Shown piece by piece: positions 40,680 to 50,316 of a stretch of 64,000 nt of DNA. The position numbers and the translations under genes were made by a program. Within the stretch, counting starts at the first letter, position 1; each line of letters begins with the position of its first letter. The notes below the pieces were generated by a model. That model did not search any database. It was not told the origin of the DNA and worked only from the letters and a program-made list of their open reading frames with translations. Source of the stretch: Rhodovulum sp. MB263 (GTDB taxonomy: Bacteria > Pseudomonadota > Alphaproteobacteria > Rhodobacterales > Rhodobacteraceae). The stretch spans positions 62,001 to 126,000 of the forward strand of contig NZ_CP020385.1 of assembly GCF_002073975.1 (NCBI RefSeq), read 5' to 3'.

Positions 40680-41879
40680 ATGACCACCAGATCCATCCTG
40701 CTGGGCACCGCGCTTGGCCTGACGCTCGGCGGCAGCGCGCTGGCCGATGTCAAGATCGGCTCGCTCTATCCCTTCAGCGGCCCGCTGGCGCTGCTGGGCG
40801 AGGAAAGCGCGCGCGGGCTCGACCTTGCGGTCGACCAGATCAATGCCGCGGGCGGCCTTCACGGCGAACAGATCGTGCTCGAGCGCGGCGATGCCGTCGA
40901 CAACAACCAGGCCATCGGCGAAGCCCGCCGGCTGATCTCGCTCGAGGGCGTCAAGGCGGTCTTCGGCACCTATTCCTCGTCGCGGGTGATCGCGGCCTCG
41001 CAGGTGACCGAACTGGCCGGCATCCCCTATTTCGAGCTCGGCGCCGTCGCCGACGAGGTCACCGGCCGCGGCATGACCTACCTGTTCCGCACCAACCCAA
41101 CCGCCGAGCATATGGGCATCGCCGTCATCGACATGCTGGTCGATCAGATCGCCCCGGCCGCCGGCAAGGCGCCCGAGGATCTCAAGATCGGCATCATCTA
41201 CGAGGACAGCTCCTACGGCACCTCGGTCGCCGGTCACGAGGTCGCCCATGCCAAGGAGCGCGGGCTGAACGTGGTGCTGAAATCGGGCTACCCGGCCAAT
41301 ATCGTCGACATGTCCTCGCTGGTGCTCGACCTGAAGGGCAAGGGCGTCGACGTGGTGCTGCAGACCTCGTATCAGAACGACACGGTGCTGTTCCTGCAGC
41401 AGGCCAACGAGGCCGGCTACAAGCCGATGGCGATCATCGGCGGCGGCGGCGGCTACTCGATGCAGCCCACGGCCGATGCGGTCGGCGCCGATGTGATCGA
41501 CGGCATCTATGACGTCGATTTCACCCAATACGCGATCAATCCCGACTTCACCCCGGGCATCGAGACCTTCCTCGAGGCCTATCGCGCCAAATACGGGCAG
41601 GAGCCGCGCTCGGGCCATTCGCTGACCAACTATGTCGGCGCGCTCGCGGTGCTTCAGGCCATCGGCGAGGGCGAGGGCTTCGAGCCCGACCAGATCGTCG
41701 CCTCGGTCAAGGCGATGGACATTCCCGATGGCAGCACCGCGGCGGGCTATGGCGTCAAGTTCGACGACACCAACCAGAACGAGCGCGCGCGGATGATGGG
41801 CATGCAATGGCAGGACGGCAAGCTTCTGACGGTCTATCCGTCCGATGCGGCCGTCGCCGAGATCCGCCTGCCCGACTGA
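40680..41879 (+). CDS. ABC transporter periplasmic binding protein (LivK-type)
   Basis: A 399-residue type I periplasmic binding protein. Signal peptide at residues 1-22 (ILLGTALGLTLGGSALA). The mature start VKIGSLYPFSGPLALLGEES and NAAGGLHGEQIVLERGDAVD are typical of Peripla_BP_6 receptors for branched-chain amino acids, amides or aromatic acids. A GGGAGGAA ribosome-binding site precedes the ATG. It begins the island of importer and oxidation genes; substrate is unknown but need not be an amino acid. Confidence 0.9.
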   Translation: MTTRSILLGTALGLTLGGSALADVKIGSLYPFSGPLALLGEESARGLDLAVDQINAAGGLHGEQIVLERGDAVDNNQAIGEARRLISLEGVKAVFGTYSSSRVIAASQVTELAGIPYFELGAVADEVTGRGMTYLFRTNPTAEHMGIAVIDMLVDQIAPAAGKAPEDLKIGIIYEDSSYGTSVAGHEVAHAKERGLNVVLKSGYPANIVDMSSLVLDLKGKGVDVVLQTSYQNDTVLFLQQANEAGYKPMAIIGGGGGYSMQPTADAVGADVIDGIYDVDFTQYAINPDFTPGIETFLEAYRAKYGQEPRSGHSLTNYVGALAVLQAIGEGEGFEPDQIVASVKAMDIPDGSTAAGYGVKFDDTNQNERARMMGMQWQDGKLLTVYPSDAAVAEIRLPD

Positions 41880-42048
41880 CCGGCCCGACGGATCGGATCG
41901 GGGACCGTCCGGGCAACCGCTCCGGTCCCCGCCTCCGGCCCTGTTCCAGGCCCTTTTCCAGGACCTGCCCCGTCCCCGGCGGCAGCAAACACCCCCCGAA
42001 ACCGGCGGGGGCGGGTGTCGCCCGCCCTCCGAACGTGGCGGAGCCGAC

Positions 42049-42933
42049 ATGACGACATTTCTGCAAATCCTTCTGAACGGCCTGATGCTGGGCGGCCTCT
42101 TCGCCATCGTCAGCATCGGGCTGACGCTGATCTTCGGCATCATCAAGGTGGTGAACTTCGCCCATGGCGAATTCCTGATGGGGGGCATGTTCATCACCTG
42201 GCTGATCACCACCCAGATGGGGCTGCACCCCTATGCGGCGGTGATCGTCGTCGTGCCGGTGCTGTTCGTGATGGGCGCGCTGACCCAGAGGCTGCTGATC
42301 CAGCCGCTGATGTCGGCCCGCGACGACCACATCCAGATCTTCGCCACCGTCGGCCTGTCGACCGCGCTGATCAACCTCGCGCTGCTGATCTTCGGCGCCG
42401 ACATCGCCAATACCCCGCCGCATGGCCTGCGCGCGCCGCTGGAATTCGGCGATCTGAGGCTTCTCAGCGGCCAGCTGATGATCTTCGGCGCGGCCATCGT
42501 GCTGGTGGTCGGGCTCGAGCTGTTCCTGAAATACAGCCAGACCGGCCGGGCGATCCGCGCCGTTGCCCAGAACCGCGGCGCGGCCGAGCTGATGGGCATC
42601 AATGTCAACCATATCTACGTGCTGACCTTCGGGCTCGGCGCCGCCTGCGTCGGCCTTGCCGCCGTGCTGATCGCGCCGCTTTACCCGACCTCGTCCAATA
42701 TCGGCACCTATTTCGTGCTGACCGCCTTCGTCGTGGTGGTGCTGGGCGGGCTCGGCTCGATCCCCGGCGCCTTCCTCGGCGCGCTGATCATCGGCGAGGT
42801 CGATGCGCTGTCGGGCTATTACATCGGCTCGGACCTGCGCGAGGCCGTCGTCTTCGGGCTGTTCCTGCTGATCCTGATCCTGAGGCCCTCGGGCCTGTTC
42901 GGCGCCCGGCAAAACCTGTCGCACCTGTCCTGA
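42049..42933 (+). CDS. ABC permease, LivH-type
   Basis: A 294-residue inner-membrane permease with about eight helices. Conserved features: LLNGLMLGGLFAIVSIGLTL at the N-terminus, IIKVVNFAHGEFLMGGMF, and the cytoplasmic EAA-like loop GRAIRAVAQNRGAAELMGIN near residue 185. The longer frame upstream is out of keeping with the family start. Second gene of the importer operon. Confidence 0.92.
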   Translation: MTTFLQILLNGLMLGGLFAIVSIGLTLIFGIIKVVNFAHGEFLMGGMFITWLITTQMGLHPYAAVIVVVPVLFVMGALTQRLLIQPLMSARDDHIQIFATVGLSTALINLALLIFGADIANTPPHGLRAPLEFGDLRLLSGQLMIFGAAIVLVVGLELFLKYSQTGRAIRAVAQNRGAAELMGINVNHIYVLTFGLGAACVGLAAVLIAPLYPTSSNIGTYFVLTAFVVVVLGGLGSIPGAFLGALIIGEVDALSGYYIGSDLREAVVFGLFLLILILRPSGLFGARQNLSHLS

Positions 42934-42943
42934 GGCCCCTCCC

Positions 42944-44776
42944 ATGAGCAACGAAACGACCTCCGGCACCTCCTCCGTGTCCGCCCCGTCGCTGCCCTGG
43001 CCCGCCATCGGCGTGGCCCTGGTGCTGGCCTCGCTGCTGCTGATCCCGCTGGGGATCGGCAATGCCTTCGTCACCCATATCTTCGTCACCATCTGCCTGA
43101 TGGCGGCGCTGTCCTCGGCCTGGAACCTGGTCGGCGGCTTTGCCGGACAGCTCTCGCTGGGGCATGCCACCTTCTACGGCATCGGCGCCTACACCGCAGT
43201 GATCCTCGTCAATCTCGGCATCACGCCCTGGATCGGCATGTTCGCGGGCGCGGGCATCGCGGCGATCGTCGGCATGGCAATCTCCTATCCCTGCTTCCGT
43301 CTCAAGGGGCCCTTCTTCTCGCTGGCCTCGATCGCCTTTCTCGAGGTGTTCCGGGTCCTGACGCTGCATTTCTCGGAGTTCACCGGCGGCGCCACCGGCA
43401 AGATGATCCCGCTGAAACTGGGCTGGACCTGGATGGTCTTCCGCGAACGCTGGCCGTCCCTGCTGATCATCTTCGGCATGCTCTGCGCGGTGCTGGTCGT
43501 GGTCTGGGCGGTGCGCCGTTCGCGGCTCGGCTTCTACCTGATCGCCACCCGCGAACGCGAATCCGCCGCCAAGGCCGCGGGCGTGAAGACCGTGCAGGTG
43601 CGGCTGGTCGCGGTCGCCATCTCCTCGGCACTCTGCGCGATGCTGGGCACCTTCCACGCGATGTACCTGACCTTCATCGAGCCCTCGGCGATGTTCTCGC
43701 TGACCTTCTCGATCCAGATCGCGATGTTCGCGCTGATCGGCGGGCTCGGCACCGTCTCGGGCCCGCTTCTGGGCGCCGTCCTGCTGGTGCCGCTGACCGA
43801 ATGGGCGCGGGCCTCGTTCGGCGCCTCGGCGCTGGGGCTGCATGGCTTCGTCTATGGCGTCGTGCTGCTCCTGGCGGTGCTGTTCATGCCGAACGGCATC
43901 ATCGGCCTGTTGCAGAAGTTCCGCCGCGCGCCGCATCACGAGCTGGACGAGGACGAGCCCACCACCCAGACCGACAGCATCAAGGCCCCCGCACAGGCCA
44001 CGACGCCCCCCTCGCCCGACCGTGAGGGCATCGGCCGCGACGTGATGCGGGTTCAGAACCTCAACAAGCGCTTCGGCGGGCTGCATGTCACGAAGAACGT
44101 CAACTTCACCCTGCGCGAGGGCGAGGTGCTGGGGCTGATCGGGCCGAATGGCGCGGGCAAGACCACGCTGTTCAACATGCTCTCGGGCTTTTTGACCCCG
44201 AATGAGGGCTCGGTCACCGTGCGCGGCCCCGATGGCGGCTATCACACCCCCGTCAACCCGGCCGATTTCGCGGCCCTCGGCGTCGGCCGGACCTTCCAGA
44301 TCGTCCAGCCCTTCGCGGCGATGACGGTCGAGGAGAACATCATGGTCGGCGCCTTCTACCACCACCATGACGAACATGACGCCCGCGAGGCCGCGCGCCA
44401 GACCGCCTGGCGGATGGGTCTCGGCCCGCTTCTGCAGGACGAGGCGCGCGGGCTGACCATCGGCGGGCTCAAGCGGCTGGAAGTTGCCCGGGTCATGGCG
44501 ATGGAGCCGCGCATCCTGCTGCTCGACGAGGTGATGGCGGGCATCAACCAGACCGATGTGCGCCGCGCCATCGACCTGATGCTGTCAATCCGCGACAGCG
44601 GCGTGTCGATCATCGCCATCGAGCATGTGATGCAGGCGGTGATGTCGCTGTCCGACCGCGTGCTGGTCCTGGCCGCGGGCGAGGTCATCGCCGAGGGCGA
44701 CCCCCATGAGGTGGTCCGCGACCCGCATGTGATCGAGGCCTATCTGGGCAAGGAGTTCGCCAATGCTCACCGTTGA
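42944..44776 (+). CDS. Fused ABC permease/ATPase (LivM-LivG)
   Basis: A 610-residue fusion. Residues about 15-325 are a LivM permease (LVGGFAGQLSLGHATFYGIG; cytoplasmic loop ESAAKAAGVKTVQVRLVAVA). A linker of about 35 hydrophilic residues joins it to a LivG ATPase at about 365-610: Walker A GPNGAGKTTL, signature LTIGGLKRLEVAR and Walker B ILLLDEVMAGIN. The signature is a variant seen in LivG proteins rather than LSGGQ. The frame shows no sign of a misread stop. LivF overlaps its end by 14 bases. Confidence 0.92.
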   Translation: MSNETTSGTSSVSAPSLPWPAIGVALVLASLLLIPLGIGNAFVTHIFVTICLMAALSSAWNLVGGFAGQLSLGHATFYGIGAYTAVILVNLGITPWIGMFAGAGIAAIVGMAISYPCFRLKGPFFSLASIAFLEVFRVLTLHFSEFTGGATGKMIPLKLGWTWMVFRERWPSLLIIFGMLCAVLVVVWAVRRSRLGFYLIATRERESAAKAAGVKTVQVRLVAVAISSALCAMLGTFHAMYLTFIEPSAMFSLTFSIQIAMFALIGGLGTVSGPLLGAVLLVPLTEWARASFGASALGLHGFVYGVVLLLAVLFMPNGIIGLLQKFRRAPHHELDEDEPTTQTDSIKAPAQATTPPSPDREGIGRDVMRVQNLNKRFGGLHVTKNVNFTLREGEVLGLIGPNGAGKTTLFNMLSGFLTPNEGSVTVRGPDGGYHTPVNPADFAALGVGRTFQIVQPFAAMTVEENIMVGAFYHHHDEHDAREAARQTAWRMGLGPLLQDEARGLTIGGLKRLEVARVMAMEPRILLLDEVMAGINQTDVRRAIDLMLSIRDSGVSIIAIEHVMQAVMSLSDRVLVLAAGEVIAEGDPHEVVRDPHVIEAYLGKEFANAHR

Positions 44777-45467
44777 AAACATCCATGCCGGCTACGGCCC
44801 GACCTCGATCCTGCAGGATGTCAGCCTCGACGTGAAGGAAGGCGAGATCGTCACCATCGTCGGCGCCAATGGCGCCGGCAAGACGACGACGCTCAAGACC
44901 ATCGCCGGGCTGATCAAGCCGACATCGGGCAGGATCACCTTCTGCGGCGAGGACATCACCCGCCTCAGGGGCGATCAGGTCGTCGACCGGGGCATCACCC
45001 TGATCCCCGAGGGGCGCCAGCTCTTCCCCGACATGACCGTGCGCGAGAACCTTCTGATGGGCGCCTATCGCCGCGCCGCCCGCGATTTCCAGGACGAGCG
45101 CCTGGAAGAGGTTATGGACATCTTCCCCCGCGTCCGCGAGCGGCTGAACCAGACCGCCTCGTCGCTGTCGGGGGGCGAGCAGCAGATGGTCGCCATCGCC
45201 CGGGGCATGATGGCCAATCCGCGGCTTCTGATGTTCGACGAGCCCTCGCTGGGGCTTGCGCCGATCATCGTCTCGCAGGTCTTCGAGGTGGTGCGGCAGA
45301 TCGCGGCCAAGGGCACCACCGTGCTGATCGTCGAGCAGAATGTCTATTCGACGCTCAAGGTCGCGCAGCGGGGCTATGTGCTTGAAAACGGGCGCGTCGT
45401 CATTTCCGAAAGCGCCGAAGACCTGCTTCAGGACGACTATGTCCGGCAGGCCTATCTGGGGATATGA
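44763..45467 (+). CDS. ABC transporter ATPase, LivF-type
   Basis: A 234-residue nucleotide-binding subunit. Walker A GANGAGKTTTLKTIAG near residue 38, LSGGEQQMVAIARGMM as the signature near 138, and Walker B LLMFDEPSLGLAP. The start overlaps the LivM-LivG end and the stop overlaps the SDR start (ATGA), tying the importer to the metabolic genes in one transcript. Confidence 0.93.
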   Translation: MLTVENIHAGYGPTSILQDVSLDVKEGEIVTIVGANGAGKTTTLKTIAGLIKPTSGRITFCGEDITRLRGDQVVDRGITLIPEGRQLFPDMTVRENLLMGAYRRAARDFQDERLEEVMDIFPRVRERLNQTASSLSGGEQQMVAIARGMMANPRLLMFDEPSLGLAPIIVSQVFEVVRQIAAKGTTVLIVEQNVYSTLKVAQRGYVLENGRVVISESAEDLLQDDYVRQAYLGI

Positions 45468-46270
45468 GCATGACCCGCAGCGAAACCGTCCGTCCCGAAT
45501 TCCGCACCCGCCTGTCGCATCAAAGCCGCCGCGTGCTGGTCACCGGCGGCGCCCGGGGCATCGGGCTGGCCATTGCCGAAGCCTTCGCCGCGCGCGGCGC
45601 GACTGTCGCGCTTTGCGATCTCGACCCCGAGGCCGTGGCCCAAGCGACCGCCGCCATCTCGGCCTCCGGCACCGCCGGATCGGTCCTGCCCGTGACCTGC
45701 GATGTCTCGGATTATACCGCGCTGGCCGCCGCGCTCGAGGCCGCCGGGGGCAATTTCGACACCGTCATCAACAATGCGGGCATCTCGCCCAAGCATGACG
45801 GCGTCGCACACAAGGTCTGGCAAATGGACCCGGCCGAGTTCCGCCGCGTGCTCGACGTGAACCTCACCGGCAGCTTCAACACCGTCCGCGCGCTGGCGCC
45901 GGGCATGATCGCGGCCAGGCGGGGCTGGATCGTCAACATGTCCTCGGTCGCGGGCAAGACCTTCATGCCCGTGGTCGCCTGCCATTACGCCGCCACCAAA
46001 TCCGCGATCCTCGGCTTCACCCGCCATCTTGCGGGCGAGCTCGGACCCCATGGCATCCGCGTCAACGCGCTGGCGCCGGGCCGGATCGAGACGCCGATGG
46101 TGCTGGGCGTCGCCCCCGAGGTGAACGCGGCCCAGGTCGAGATGACGCCTCTGGGGCGTCTGGGCGAGCCCGCCGAGGTGGCCGAGGCCGCGCTCTGGCT
46201 CACGGATGCGGAATCGAGCTTTGTCACCGGCCAGACGATCGACGTCGCCGGCGGGCTCCTGATGACATGA
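45464..46270 (+). CDS. SDR-family oxidoreductase
   Basis: A 268-residue classical SDR. TGGARGIGLAIAEAF near residue 27, Asp for NAD at ALCDLD, NNAGISP near 105, and catalytic Tyr-Lys in CHYAATKSA after SSVAG. The Asp after beta-2 favours NAD. It is coupled by ATGA overlap to livF and is followed directly by the shikimate-dehydrogenase-like gene, so it probably acts on the imported compound or its oxidation product. Substrate unknown. Confidence 0.88.
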   Translation: MSMTRSETVRPEFRTRLSHQSRRVLVTGGARGIGLAIAEAFAARGATVALCDLDPEAVAQATAAISASGTAGSVLPVTCDVSDYTALAAALEAAGGNFDTVINNAGISPKHDGVAHKVWQMDPAEFRRVLDVNLTGSFNTVRALAPGMIAARRGWIVNMSSVAGKTFMPVVACHYAATKSAILGFTRHLAGELGPHGIRVNALAPGRIETPMVLGVAPEVNAAQVEMTPLGRLGEPAEVAEAALWLTDAESSFVTGQTIDVAGGLLMT

Positions 46271-46278
46271 GGAACAGG

Positions 46279-47088
46279 ATGATCACCGGCAAGACCAGGG
46301 TCTGGTCCATTCTCGCCGATCCCATCGGCCATGTGAAAACGCCCCAGGAAATCAACGCGCTCTGCGCGGCCGAGGGAATCGACGGGGTGATGGTGCCGAT
46401 GCAGGTCCATCCCGAGAACCTCGCCACGGCGGTCGCGGGCCTGAAGGGCATCGAAAGCCTTGGCGGCTTCGTCGTCACCGTGCCGCACAAGACGAAGATC
46501 GTCGCGCTCTGCGACCGGCTGCTGGGCGACGCGGGCCAGATCGGCGCGGTCAATGTGGTCCGGCGCGAGGCCGACGGCACGCTGACCGGCGCCATTCTCG
46601 ACGGGCTCGGCTTCGTCGAGGGGCTGCGCTCGGAAGGGATCGAGCCGCGCGGCATGAATGCCTGCCTTCTGGGCGCGGGCGGCGCGGGTGCCGCCATCGC
46701 CTTTGCCCTGGCCGAGGCCGGGGTCTCGCGCCTGACCATCGTCAACCGCTCGCAGGACAAGGCCGAGGATCTCGCCGCCCGGGTGGCCCTGGCCTATCCG
46801 GGCGTGCCCGTCGCCGCCGGGGCGCCCGAGACCGCGAGCCGCGATCTGATCGTCAACGCCACCTCGCTGGGGCTGAAACCGGAAGATCCGCTGCCGCTGG
46901 ACGATACCGCCTTCCATGCCGGTCAGGTCGTGGCCGACGCGATCATGGACCCGGTCGAGACCCGGCTCCTGGCCACCGCCCGCGCGGCGGGCGCGCGGGT
47001 CCATCCCGGTCTGCCGATGCTGCGCCAGCAGATCCGGCTGATGGCCGAACATCTGGGCGCCCTGCCCGCTGCCACCCCCCAGGACTGA
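46279..47088 (+). CDS. Shikimate dehydrogenase-like protein with altered substrate site
   Basis: A 269-residue AroE/YdiB-family protein. The catalytic Lys is in TVPHKTKI and the Asp in AILDGLGF; the C-terminal Rossmann loop is LLGAGGAGAAIAFAL. In true shikimate dehydrogenases the substrate carboxylate is held by the two Ser of HSxSP; here the segment reads DPIGHVKTP, with Val and Thr. A related hydroxylated cyclic acid is therefore more likely than shikimate. The ATG at 46279 is preferred because GAGGAACAGG lies just before it; an ATG at 46267 overlaps the previous stop. The location in a catabolic operon also argues against a biosynthetic role. Confidence 0.82.
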   Translation: MITGKTRVWSILADPIGHVKTPQEINALCAAEGIDGVMVPMQVHPENLATAVAGLKGIESLGGFVVTVPHKTKIVALCDRLLGDAGQIGAVNVVRREADGTLTGAILDGLGFVEGLRSEGIEPRGMNACLLGAGGAGAAIAFALAEAGVSRLTIVNRSQDKAEDLAARVALAYPGVPVAAGAPETASRDLIVNATSLGLKPEDPLPLDDTAFHAGQVVADAIMDPVETRLLATARAAGARVHPGLPMLRQQIRLMAEHLGALPAATPQD

Positions 47089-47099
47089 GGACGCGCCAG

Positions 47100-48713
47100 A
47101 TGCCGCAAGACCTGCCCGATGGCAGCCGCTTCGATTACGTCATCATCGGCGGCGGCACGGCGGGGTGCATCCTCGCCGAGGCGCTCAGCCGCTCGGGCCG
47201 CGCCTCGGTCCTTCTGTGCGAGGCGGGCGGCGAGGCCCGTTCGCCCTGGATCACCATTCCTGCCGGGTTCTACAAGCTTCTGACCAACCCCGCCTATAAC
47301 TGGGGCTTCTGGTCCGAGGCCGAGCCCGCCACGCTGAACCGCCGGATCGCCATTCCGCGCGGCAAGGGACTGGGCGGCTCGACCCTGATCAACGGCATGA
47401 TCTATGTCCGCGGCCAGCCCGGCGATTATGACCTGTGGGAGGCGCGCGGCTGCACCGGCTGGGGCTGGGAAGATGTGCTGCCGCATTTCCGCGCGCTCGA
47501 ACGCTGGGCGGGGCCCGATCCCGACGGCATGCGCGGGCAGGACGGCCCGATGCCCATCGCCGAGGTGGTCGAGAAGACCCCCGTGGGCCAGGCCTTCATC
47601 GAGGCGGCCCGCGCCCAGGGCCAGCGGTTCAACCCCGACTATAACGGCGCGGGGCAAGAGGGCGTCGGCTGGTATCAGGTCAACCAGGAGCGCGGCGAGC
47701 GTCATTCGGCGGCCCGCGCCTGGCTGGCAAAGGCCCGCCGCCGCTCCAACCTGACCGTGCTGACCCATGCCCGCGCCACCCGCCTGCTGCTGGAGGGCCG
47801 GCGCGCGACCGGCGTCACCCTTTCCCGGCCCGGCGGCGCGCTCAGCGTCCAGGCCGGCGAGGTGATCCTGGCCGCCGGCGCGGTCCAGAGCCCGCAACTG
47901 CTGGAACTGTCGGGCATCGGCGATGCCGACCGGCTGCGCGGGCTTGGCATAGAGGTCGTCCACGATCTGCCCGGCGTCGGCGAGAACTATCTCGACCATT
48001 TCTGCACCCGGATGAACTGGCGGGTCTCGCAACCCGTCACCCTGAACGAGCTGACGCGCTTTCCGAAACTGCTGGGCGAGGTCGCGAAATACGCGCTTTC
48101 CCGCCGGGGTGTGCTGACCTACGGCACCGGGCTGGCACATGGCTTCCTGCGCTCGCGCGAGGGTCTCGACCGGCCCGACGTGCAGTATTTCTTCATGCAT
48201 GCCAGCTACGCCAATGCCGCCGAGCGCAAGCTCGACCGCTTCCCCGGCATGACGCTGGGCGTGACCCAGCTGCGCCCGCAATCGCGGGGCTCGATCCATG
48301 CCACCTCGCCCGATATCGCGCAGCAGCCCGAGATCCGGCCCAATTTCCTCGATGCCGAAGAGGATCGCCGCGCCATGGTCGACGGCATGAAGCTCGGCCG
48401 CGAGATCGTCGGGCAGGCGCCGATGGATGCCTACCGGGTGGCCGAACTCAGCCCCGGGCCCGACTGCCGGAGCGACGAGGACTGGCTGCAATTCGCCCGC
48501 GCCAACGGGCAGACGATCTACCATGCGGCGGGCACCTGCCGCATGGGCACCGACCTCGCCGCCGTGGTCGATCCCGAACTGAAGGTCCGTGGCATTGACG
48601 GGCTGCGCGTGATCGACGCGTCGGTCATGCCCGAGATGGTTTCGGGCAATACCCAGGCGGCGGTGATGATGATTGCGCGGAAGGCGGCGCAAGGAATACT
48701 CTCGGCGGGCTGA
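47100..48713 (+). CDS. GMC-family FAD-dependent alcohol dehydrogenase
   Basis: A 537-residue glucose-methanol-choline oxidoreductase. FAD motif DYVIIGGGTAGCILAEAL at residues 10-28, second GMC signature GKGLGGSTLINGMIYVRG near 90, and catalytic His in YHAAGTCRMG near 475 with the partner Asn in VSGNTQAAVMMIA near 520. It oxidises a primary or secondary alcohol to the carbonyl, passing electrons to oxygen or a membrane acceptor. No signal peptide. An aldehyde dehydrogenase follows 27 bases later. Confidence 0.93.
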   Translation: MPQDLPDGSRFDYVIIGGGTAGCILAEALSRSGRASVLLCEAGGEARSPWITIPAGFYKLLTNPAYNWGFWSEAEPATLNRRIAIPRGKGLGGSTLINGMIYVRGQPGDYDLWEARGCTGWGWEDVLPHFRALERWAGPDPDGMRGQDGPMPIAEVVEKTPVGQAFIEAARAQGQRFNPDYNGAGQEGVGWYQVNQERGERHSAARAWLAKARRRSNLTVLTHARATRLLLEGRRATGVTLSRPGGALSVQAGEVILAAGAVQSPQLLELSGIGDADRLRGLGIEVVHDLPGVGENYLDHFCTRMNWRVSQPVTLNELTRFPKLLGEVAKYALSRRGVLTYGTGLAHGFLRSREGLDRPDVQYFFMHASYANAAERKLDRFPGMTLGVTQLRPQSRGSIHATSPDIAQQPEIRPNFLDAEEDRRAMVDGMKLGREIVGQAPMDAYRVAELSPGPDCRSDEDWLQFARANGQTIYHAAGTCRMGTDLAAVVDPELKVRGIDGLRVIDASVMPEMVSGNTQAAVMMIARKAAQGILSAG

Positions 48714-48740
48714 GCCCCCCGAAACCGGATGGAGACGAAG

Positions 48741-50171
48741 ATGTATCCCGACATGACACTCATCATCGGCGGCGAGGCCCGCGCCACCGCCAGCGAAGGC
48801 ACGATGACCGTGTCGAACCCCGCCAACGAGCAGGAGCTGGCGACGATCCCGCGTGCGGGCCGCGCCGAGGCCGAAGAGGCCGCCCGCCTGTCGCTGAAGG
48901 GCTTTGCCGACTGGTCGGCCCTGTCACCCTATGAGCGCTCGAAGGTGATGCGCCGCGCCGCCGATCTGATGCGCGAGCGCGCCGATCAGGCCGCCCGCGT
49001 GATGACGCTCGAACAGGGCAAGCCGCTGGCCGAGGCCCGGGGCGAATGGATGGGCTCGGCCGATCTTCTGGACTGGTTCGCCGAGGAAGGCCGCCGCGTC
49101 TATGGCCGGATCGTGGCCTCGCGCGCGCCCTCGATCCATATCAGCGTGCTGAAGAAACCCGCAGGCCCCGTGGCCTGCTTCACGCCCTGGAACTTCCCGG
49201 CCTGGAACACCATGCAGAAGGTCGCCCCGGCGCTTGGTGCGGGCTGTTCGGTGGTGATCAAGCCGGCCTCGGAAACGCCCGGCACCGCCTGGATGATCGG
49301 CCGGGCGCTGCTCGATGCGGGCCTGCCCCCGGCCGCGATCTCGGTGGTCTGGGGCAAGACCTCGGAGATCTCGGATGCGCTGATCTCGGCCCCCGAGATC
49401 CGCAAGGTCTCGCTGACCGGCTCGACCCGGGTCGGCCGGATCGTCGCGGCCCAGGCCGGCCAGCACCTCAAGAAGGTGACGATGGAACTCGGCGGCCATG
49501 GCCCCGTCATCGTCGCCGCCGATGCCGATCTCGACCGGCTGGTGCCGATGGCGGTGCAGTGGAAATACCGCAACGCGGGCCAGGTCTGCGTCTCGCCCAC
49601 CCGCTTCATCGTCGACGACGCGCTGCATGACGACTTCGTCGCCCGCATGGCCGAGGGCGCGGCCGCGCTGAAACTGGGCGACGGGCTCGAGGCAGGCACC
49701 CAGATGGGGCCGCTGACCCAGAAGGCGCAGCTGAACCAGGTGGCCGAGATGGTCGCCGATGCCGAAGGCCGGGGCGCGAAACTCGAGACCGGCGGCGCGC
49801 GGGTCGGCAATATCGGCAATTTCTTCGCCCCCACCGTGGTCTCGGGCATGACCCCCGAGATGCTGGCGATGAACGAGGAACCCTTCGGCCCGATCGCGCT
49901 GGTGATGCGCAGCGAGGGCCTCGAGGCATCGCTGGCCGAGGCCAACCGCCTGCCGGTGGGGCTCGGGGCCTATCTCTTCACCCGCTCGATGGAGGTCTCG
50001 CAAGAGGTTCAGGACCGGCTGAAATCGGGGATGCTGGGCATCAACCATTTCGCCCTCGCCCTGCCCGAGACCCCGTTCGGCGGCGTGCTCGATTCGGGCT
50101 ACGGCTCGGAAGGCGGGATCGAGGGGATCGAGGCCTATCTCTCGACCATGACCGTCACCGCCGCGATCTGA
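48741..50171 (+). CDS. NAD(P)-dependent aldehyde dehydrogenase
   Basis: A 476-residue ALDH of the succinate-semialdehyde/glycolaldehyde-like group. Catalytic Glu in MELGGHGPVIV near residue 250, nucleophile Cys in NAGQVCVSPTRF near 285, FTPWNFP near 150 and EEPFGPI near 380. The ATG at 48741 is preferred to 48729 because GGAGA sits five bases before it. It should oxidise the aldehyde made by the preceding GMC enzyme to an acid. Confidence 0.92.
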   Translation: MYPDMTLIIGGEARATASEGTMTVSNPANEQELATIPRAGRAEAEEAARLSLKGFADWSALSPYERSKVMRRAADLMRERADQAARVMTLEQGKPLAEARGEWMGSADLLDWFAEEGRRVYGRIVASRAPSIHISVLKKPAGPVACFTPWNFPAWNTMQKVAPALGAGCSVVIKPASETPGTAWMIGRALLDAGLPPAAISVVWGKTSEISDALISAPEIRKVSLTGSTRVGRIVAAQAGQHLKKVTMELGGHGPVIVAADADLDRLVPMAVQWKYRNAGQVCVSPTRFIVDDALHDDFVARMAEGAAALKLGDGLEAGTQMGPLTQKAQLNQVAEMVADAEGRGAKLETGGARVGNIGNFFAPTVVSGMTPEMLAMNEEPFGPIALVMRSEGLEASLAEANRLPVGLGAYLFTRSMEVSQEVQDRLKSGMLGINHFALALPETPFGGVLDSGYGSEGGIEGIEAYLSTMTVTAAI

Positions 50172-50316
50172 GCGCGGCCGAGATACGGCTCAACGGAATA
50201 CGGGCCAAAGCGGCGCGGGCGCTCCCTCCCGGCCCGACCGGGCTTTCCGCGCCCCGGCCCGTCCCCCGGCGCCGTCCTTCCGACAGGGAGGGCGGCGCCC
50301 CCGCCTTTGCCCCGCC

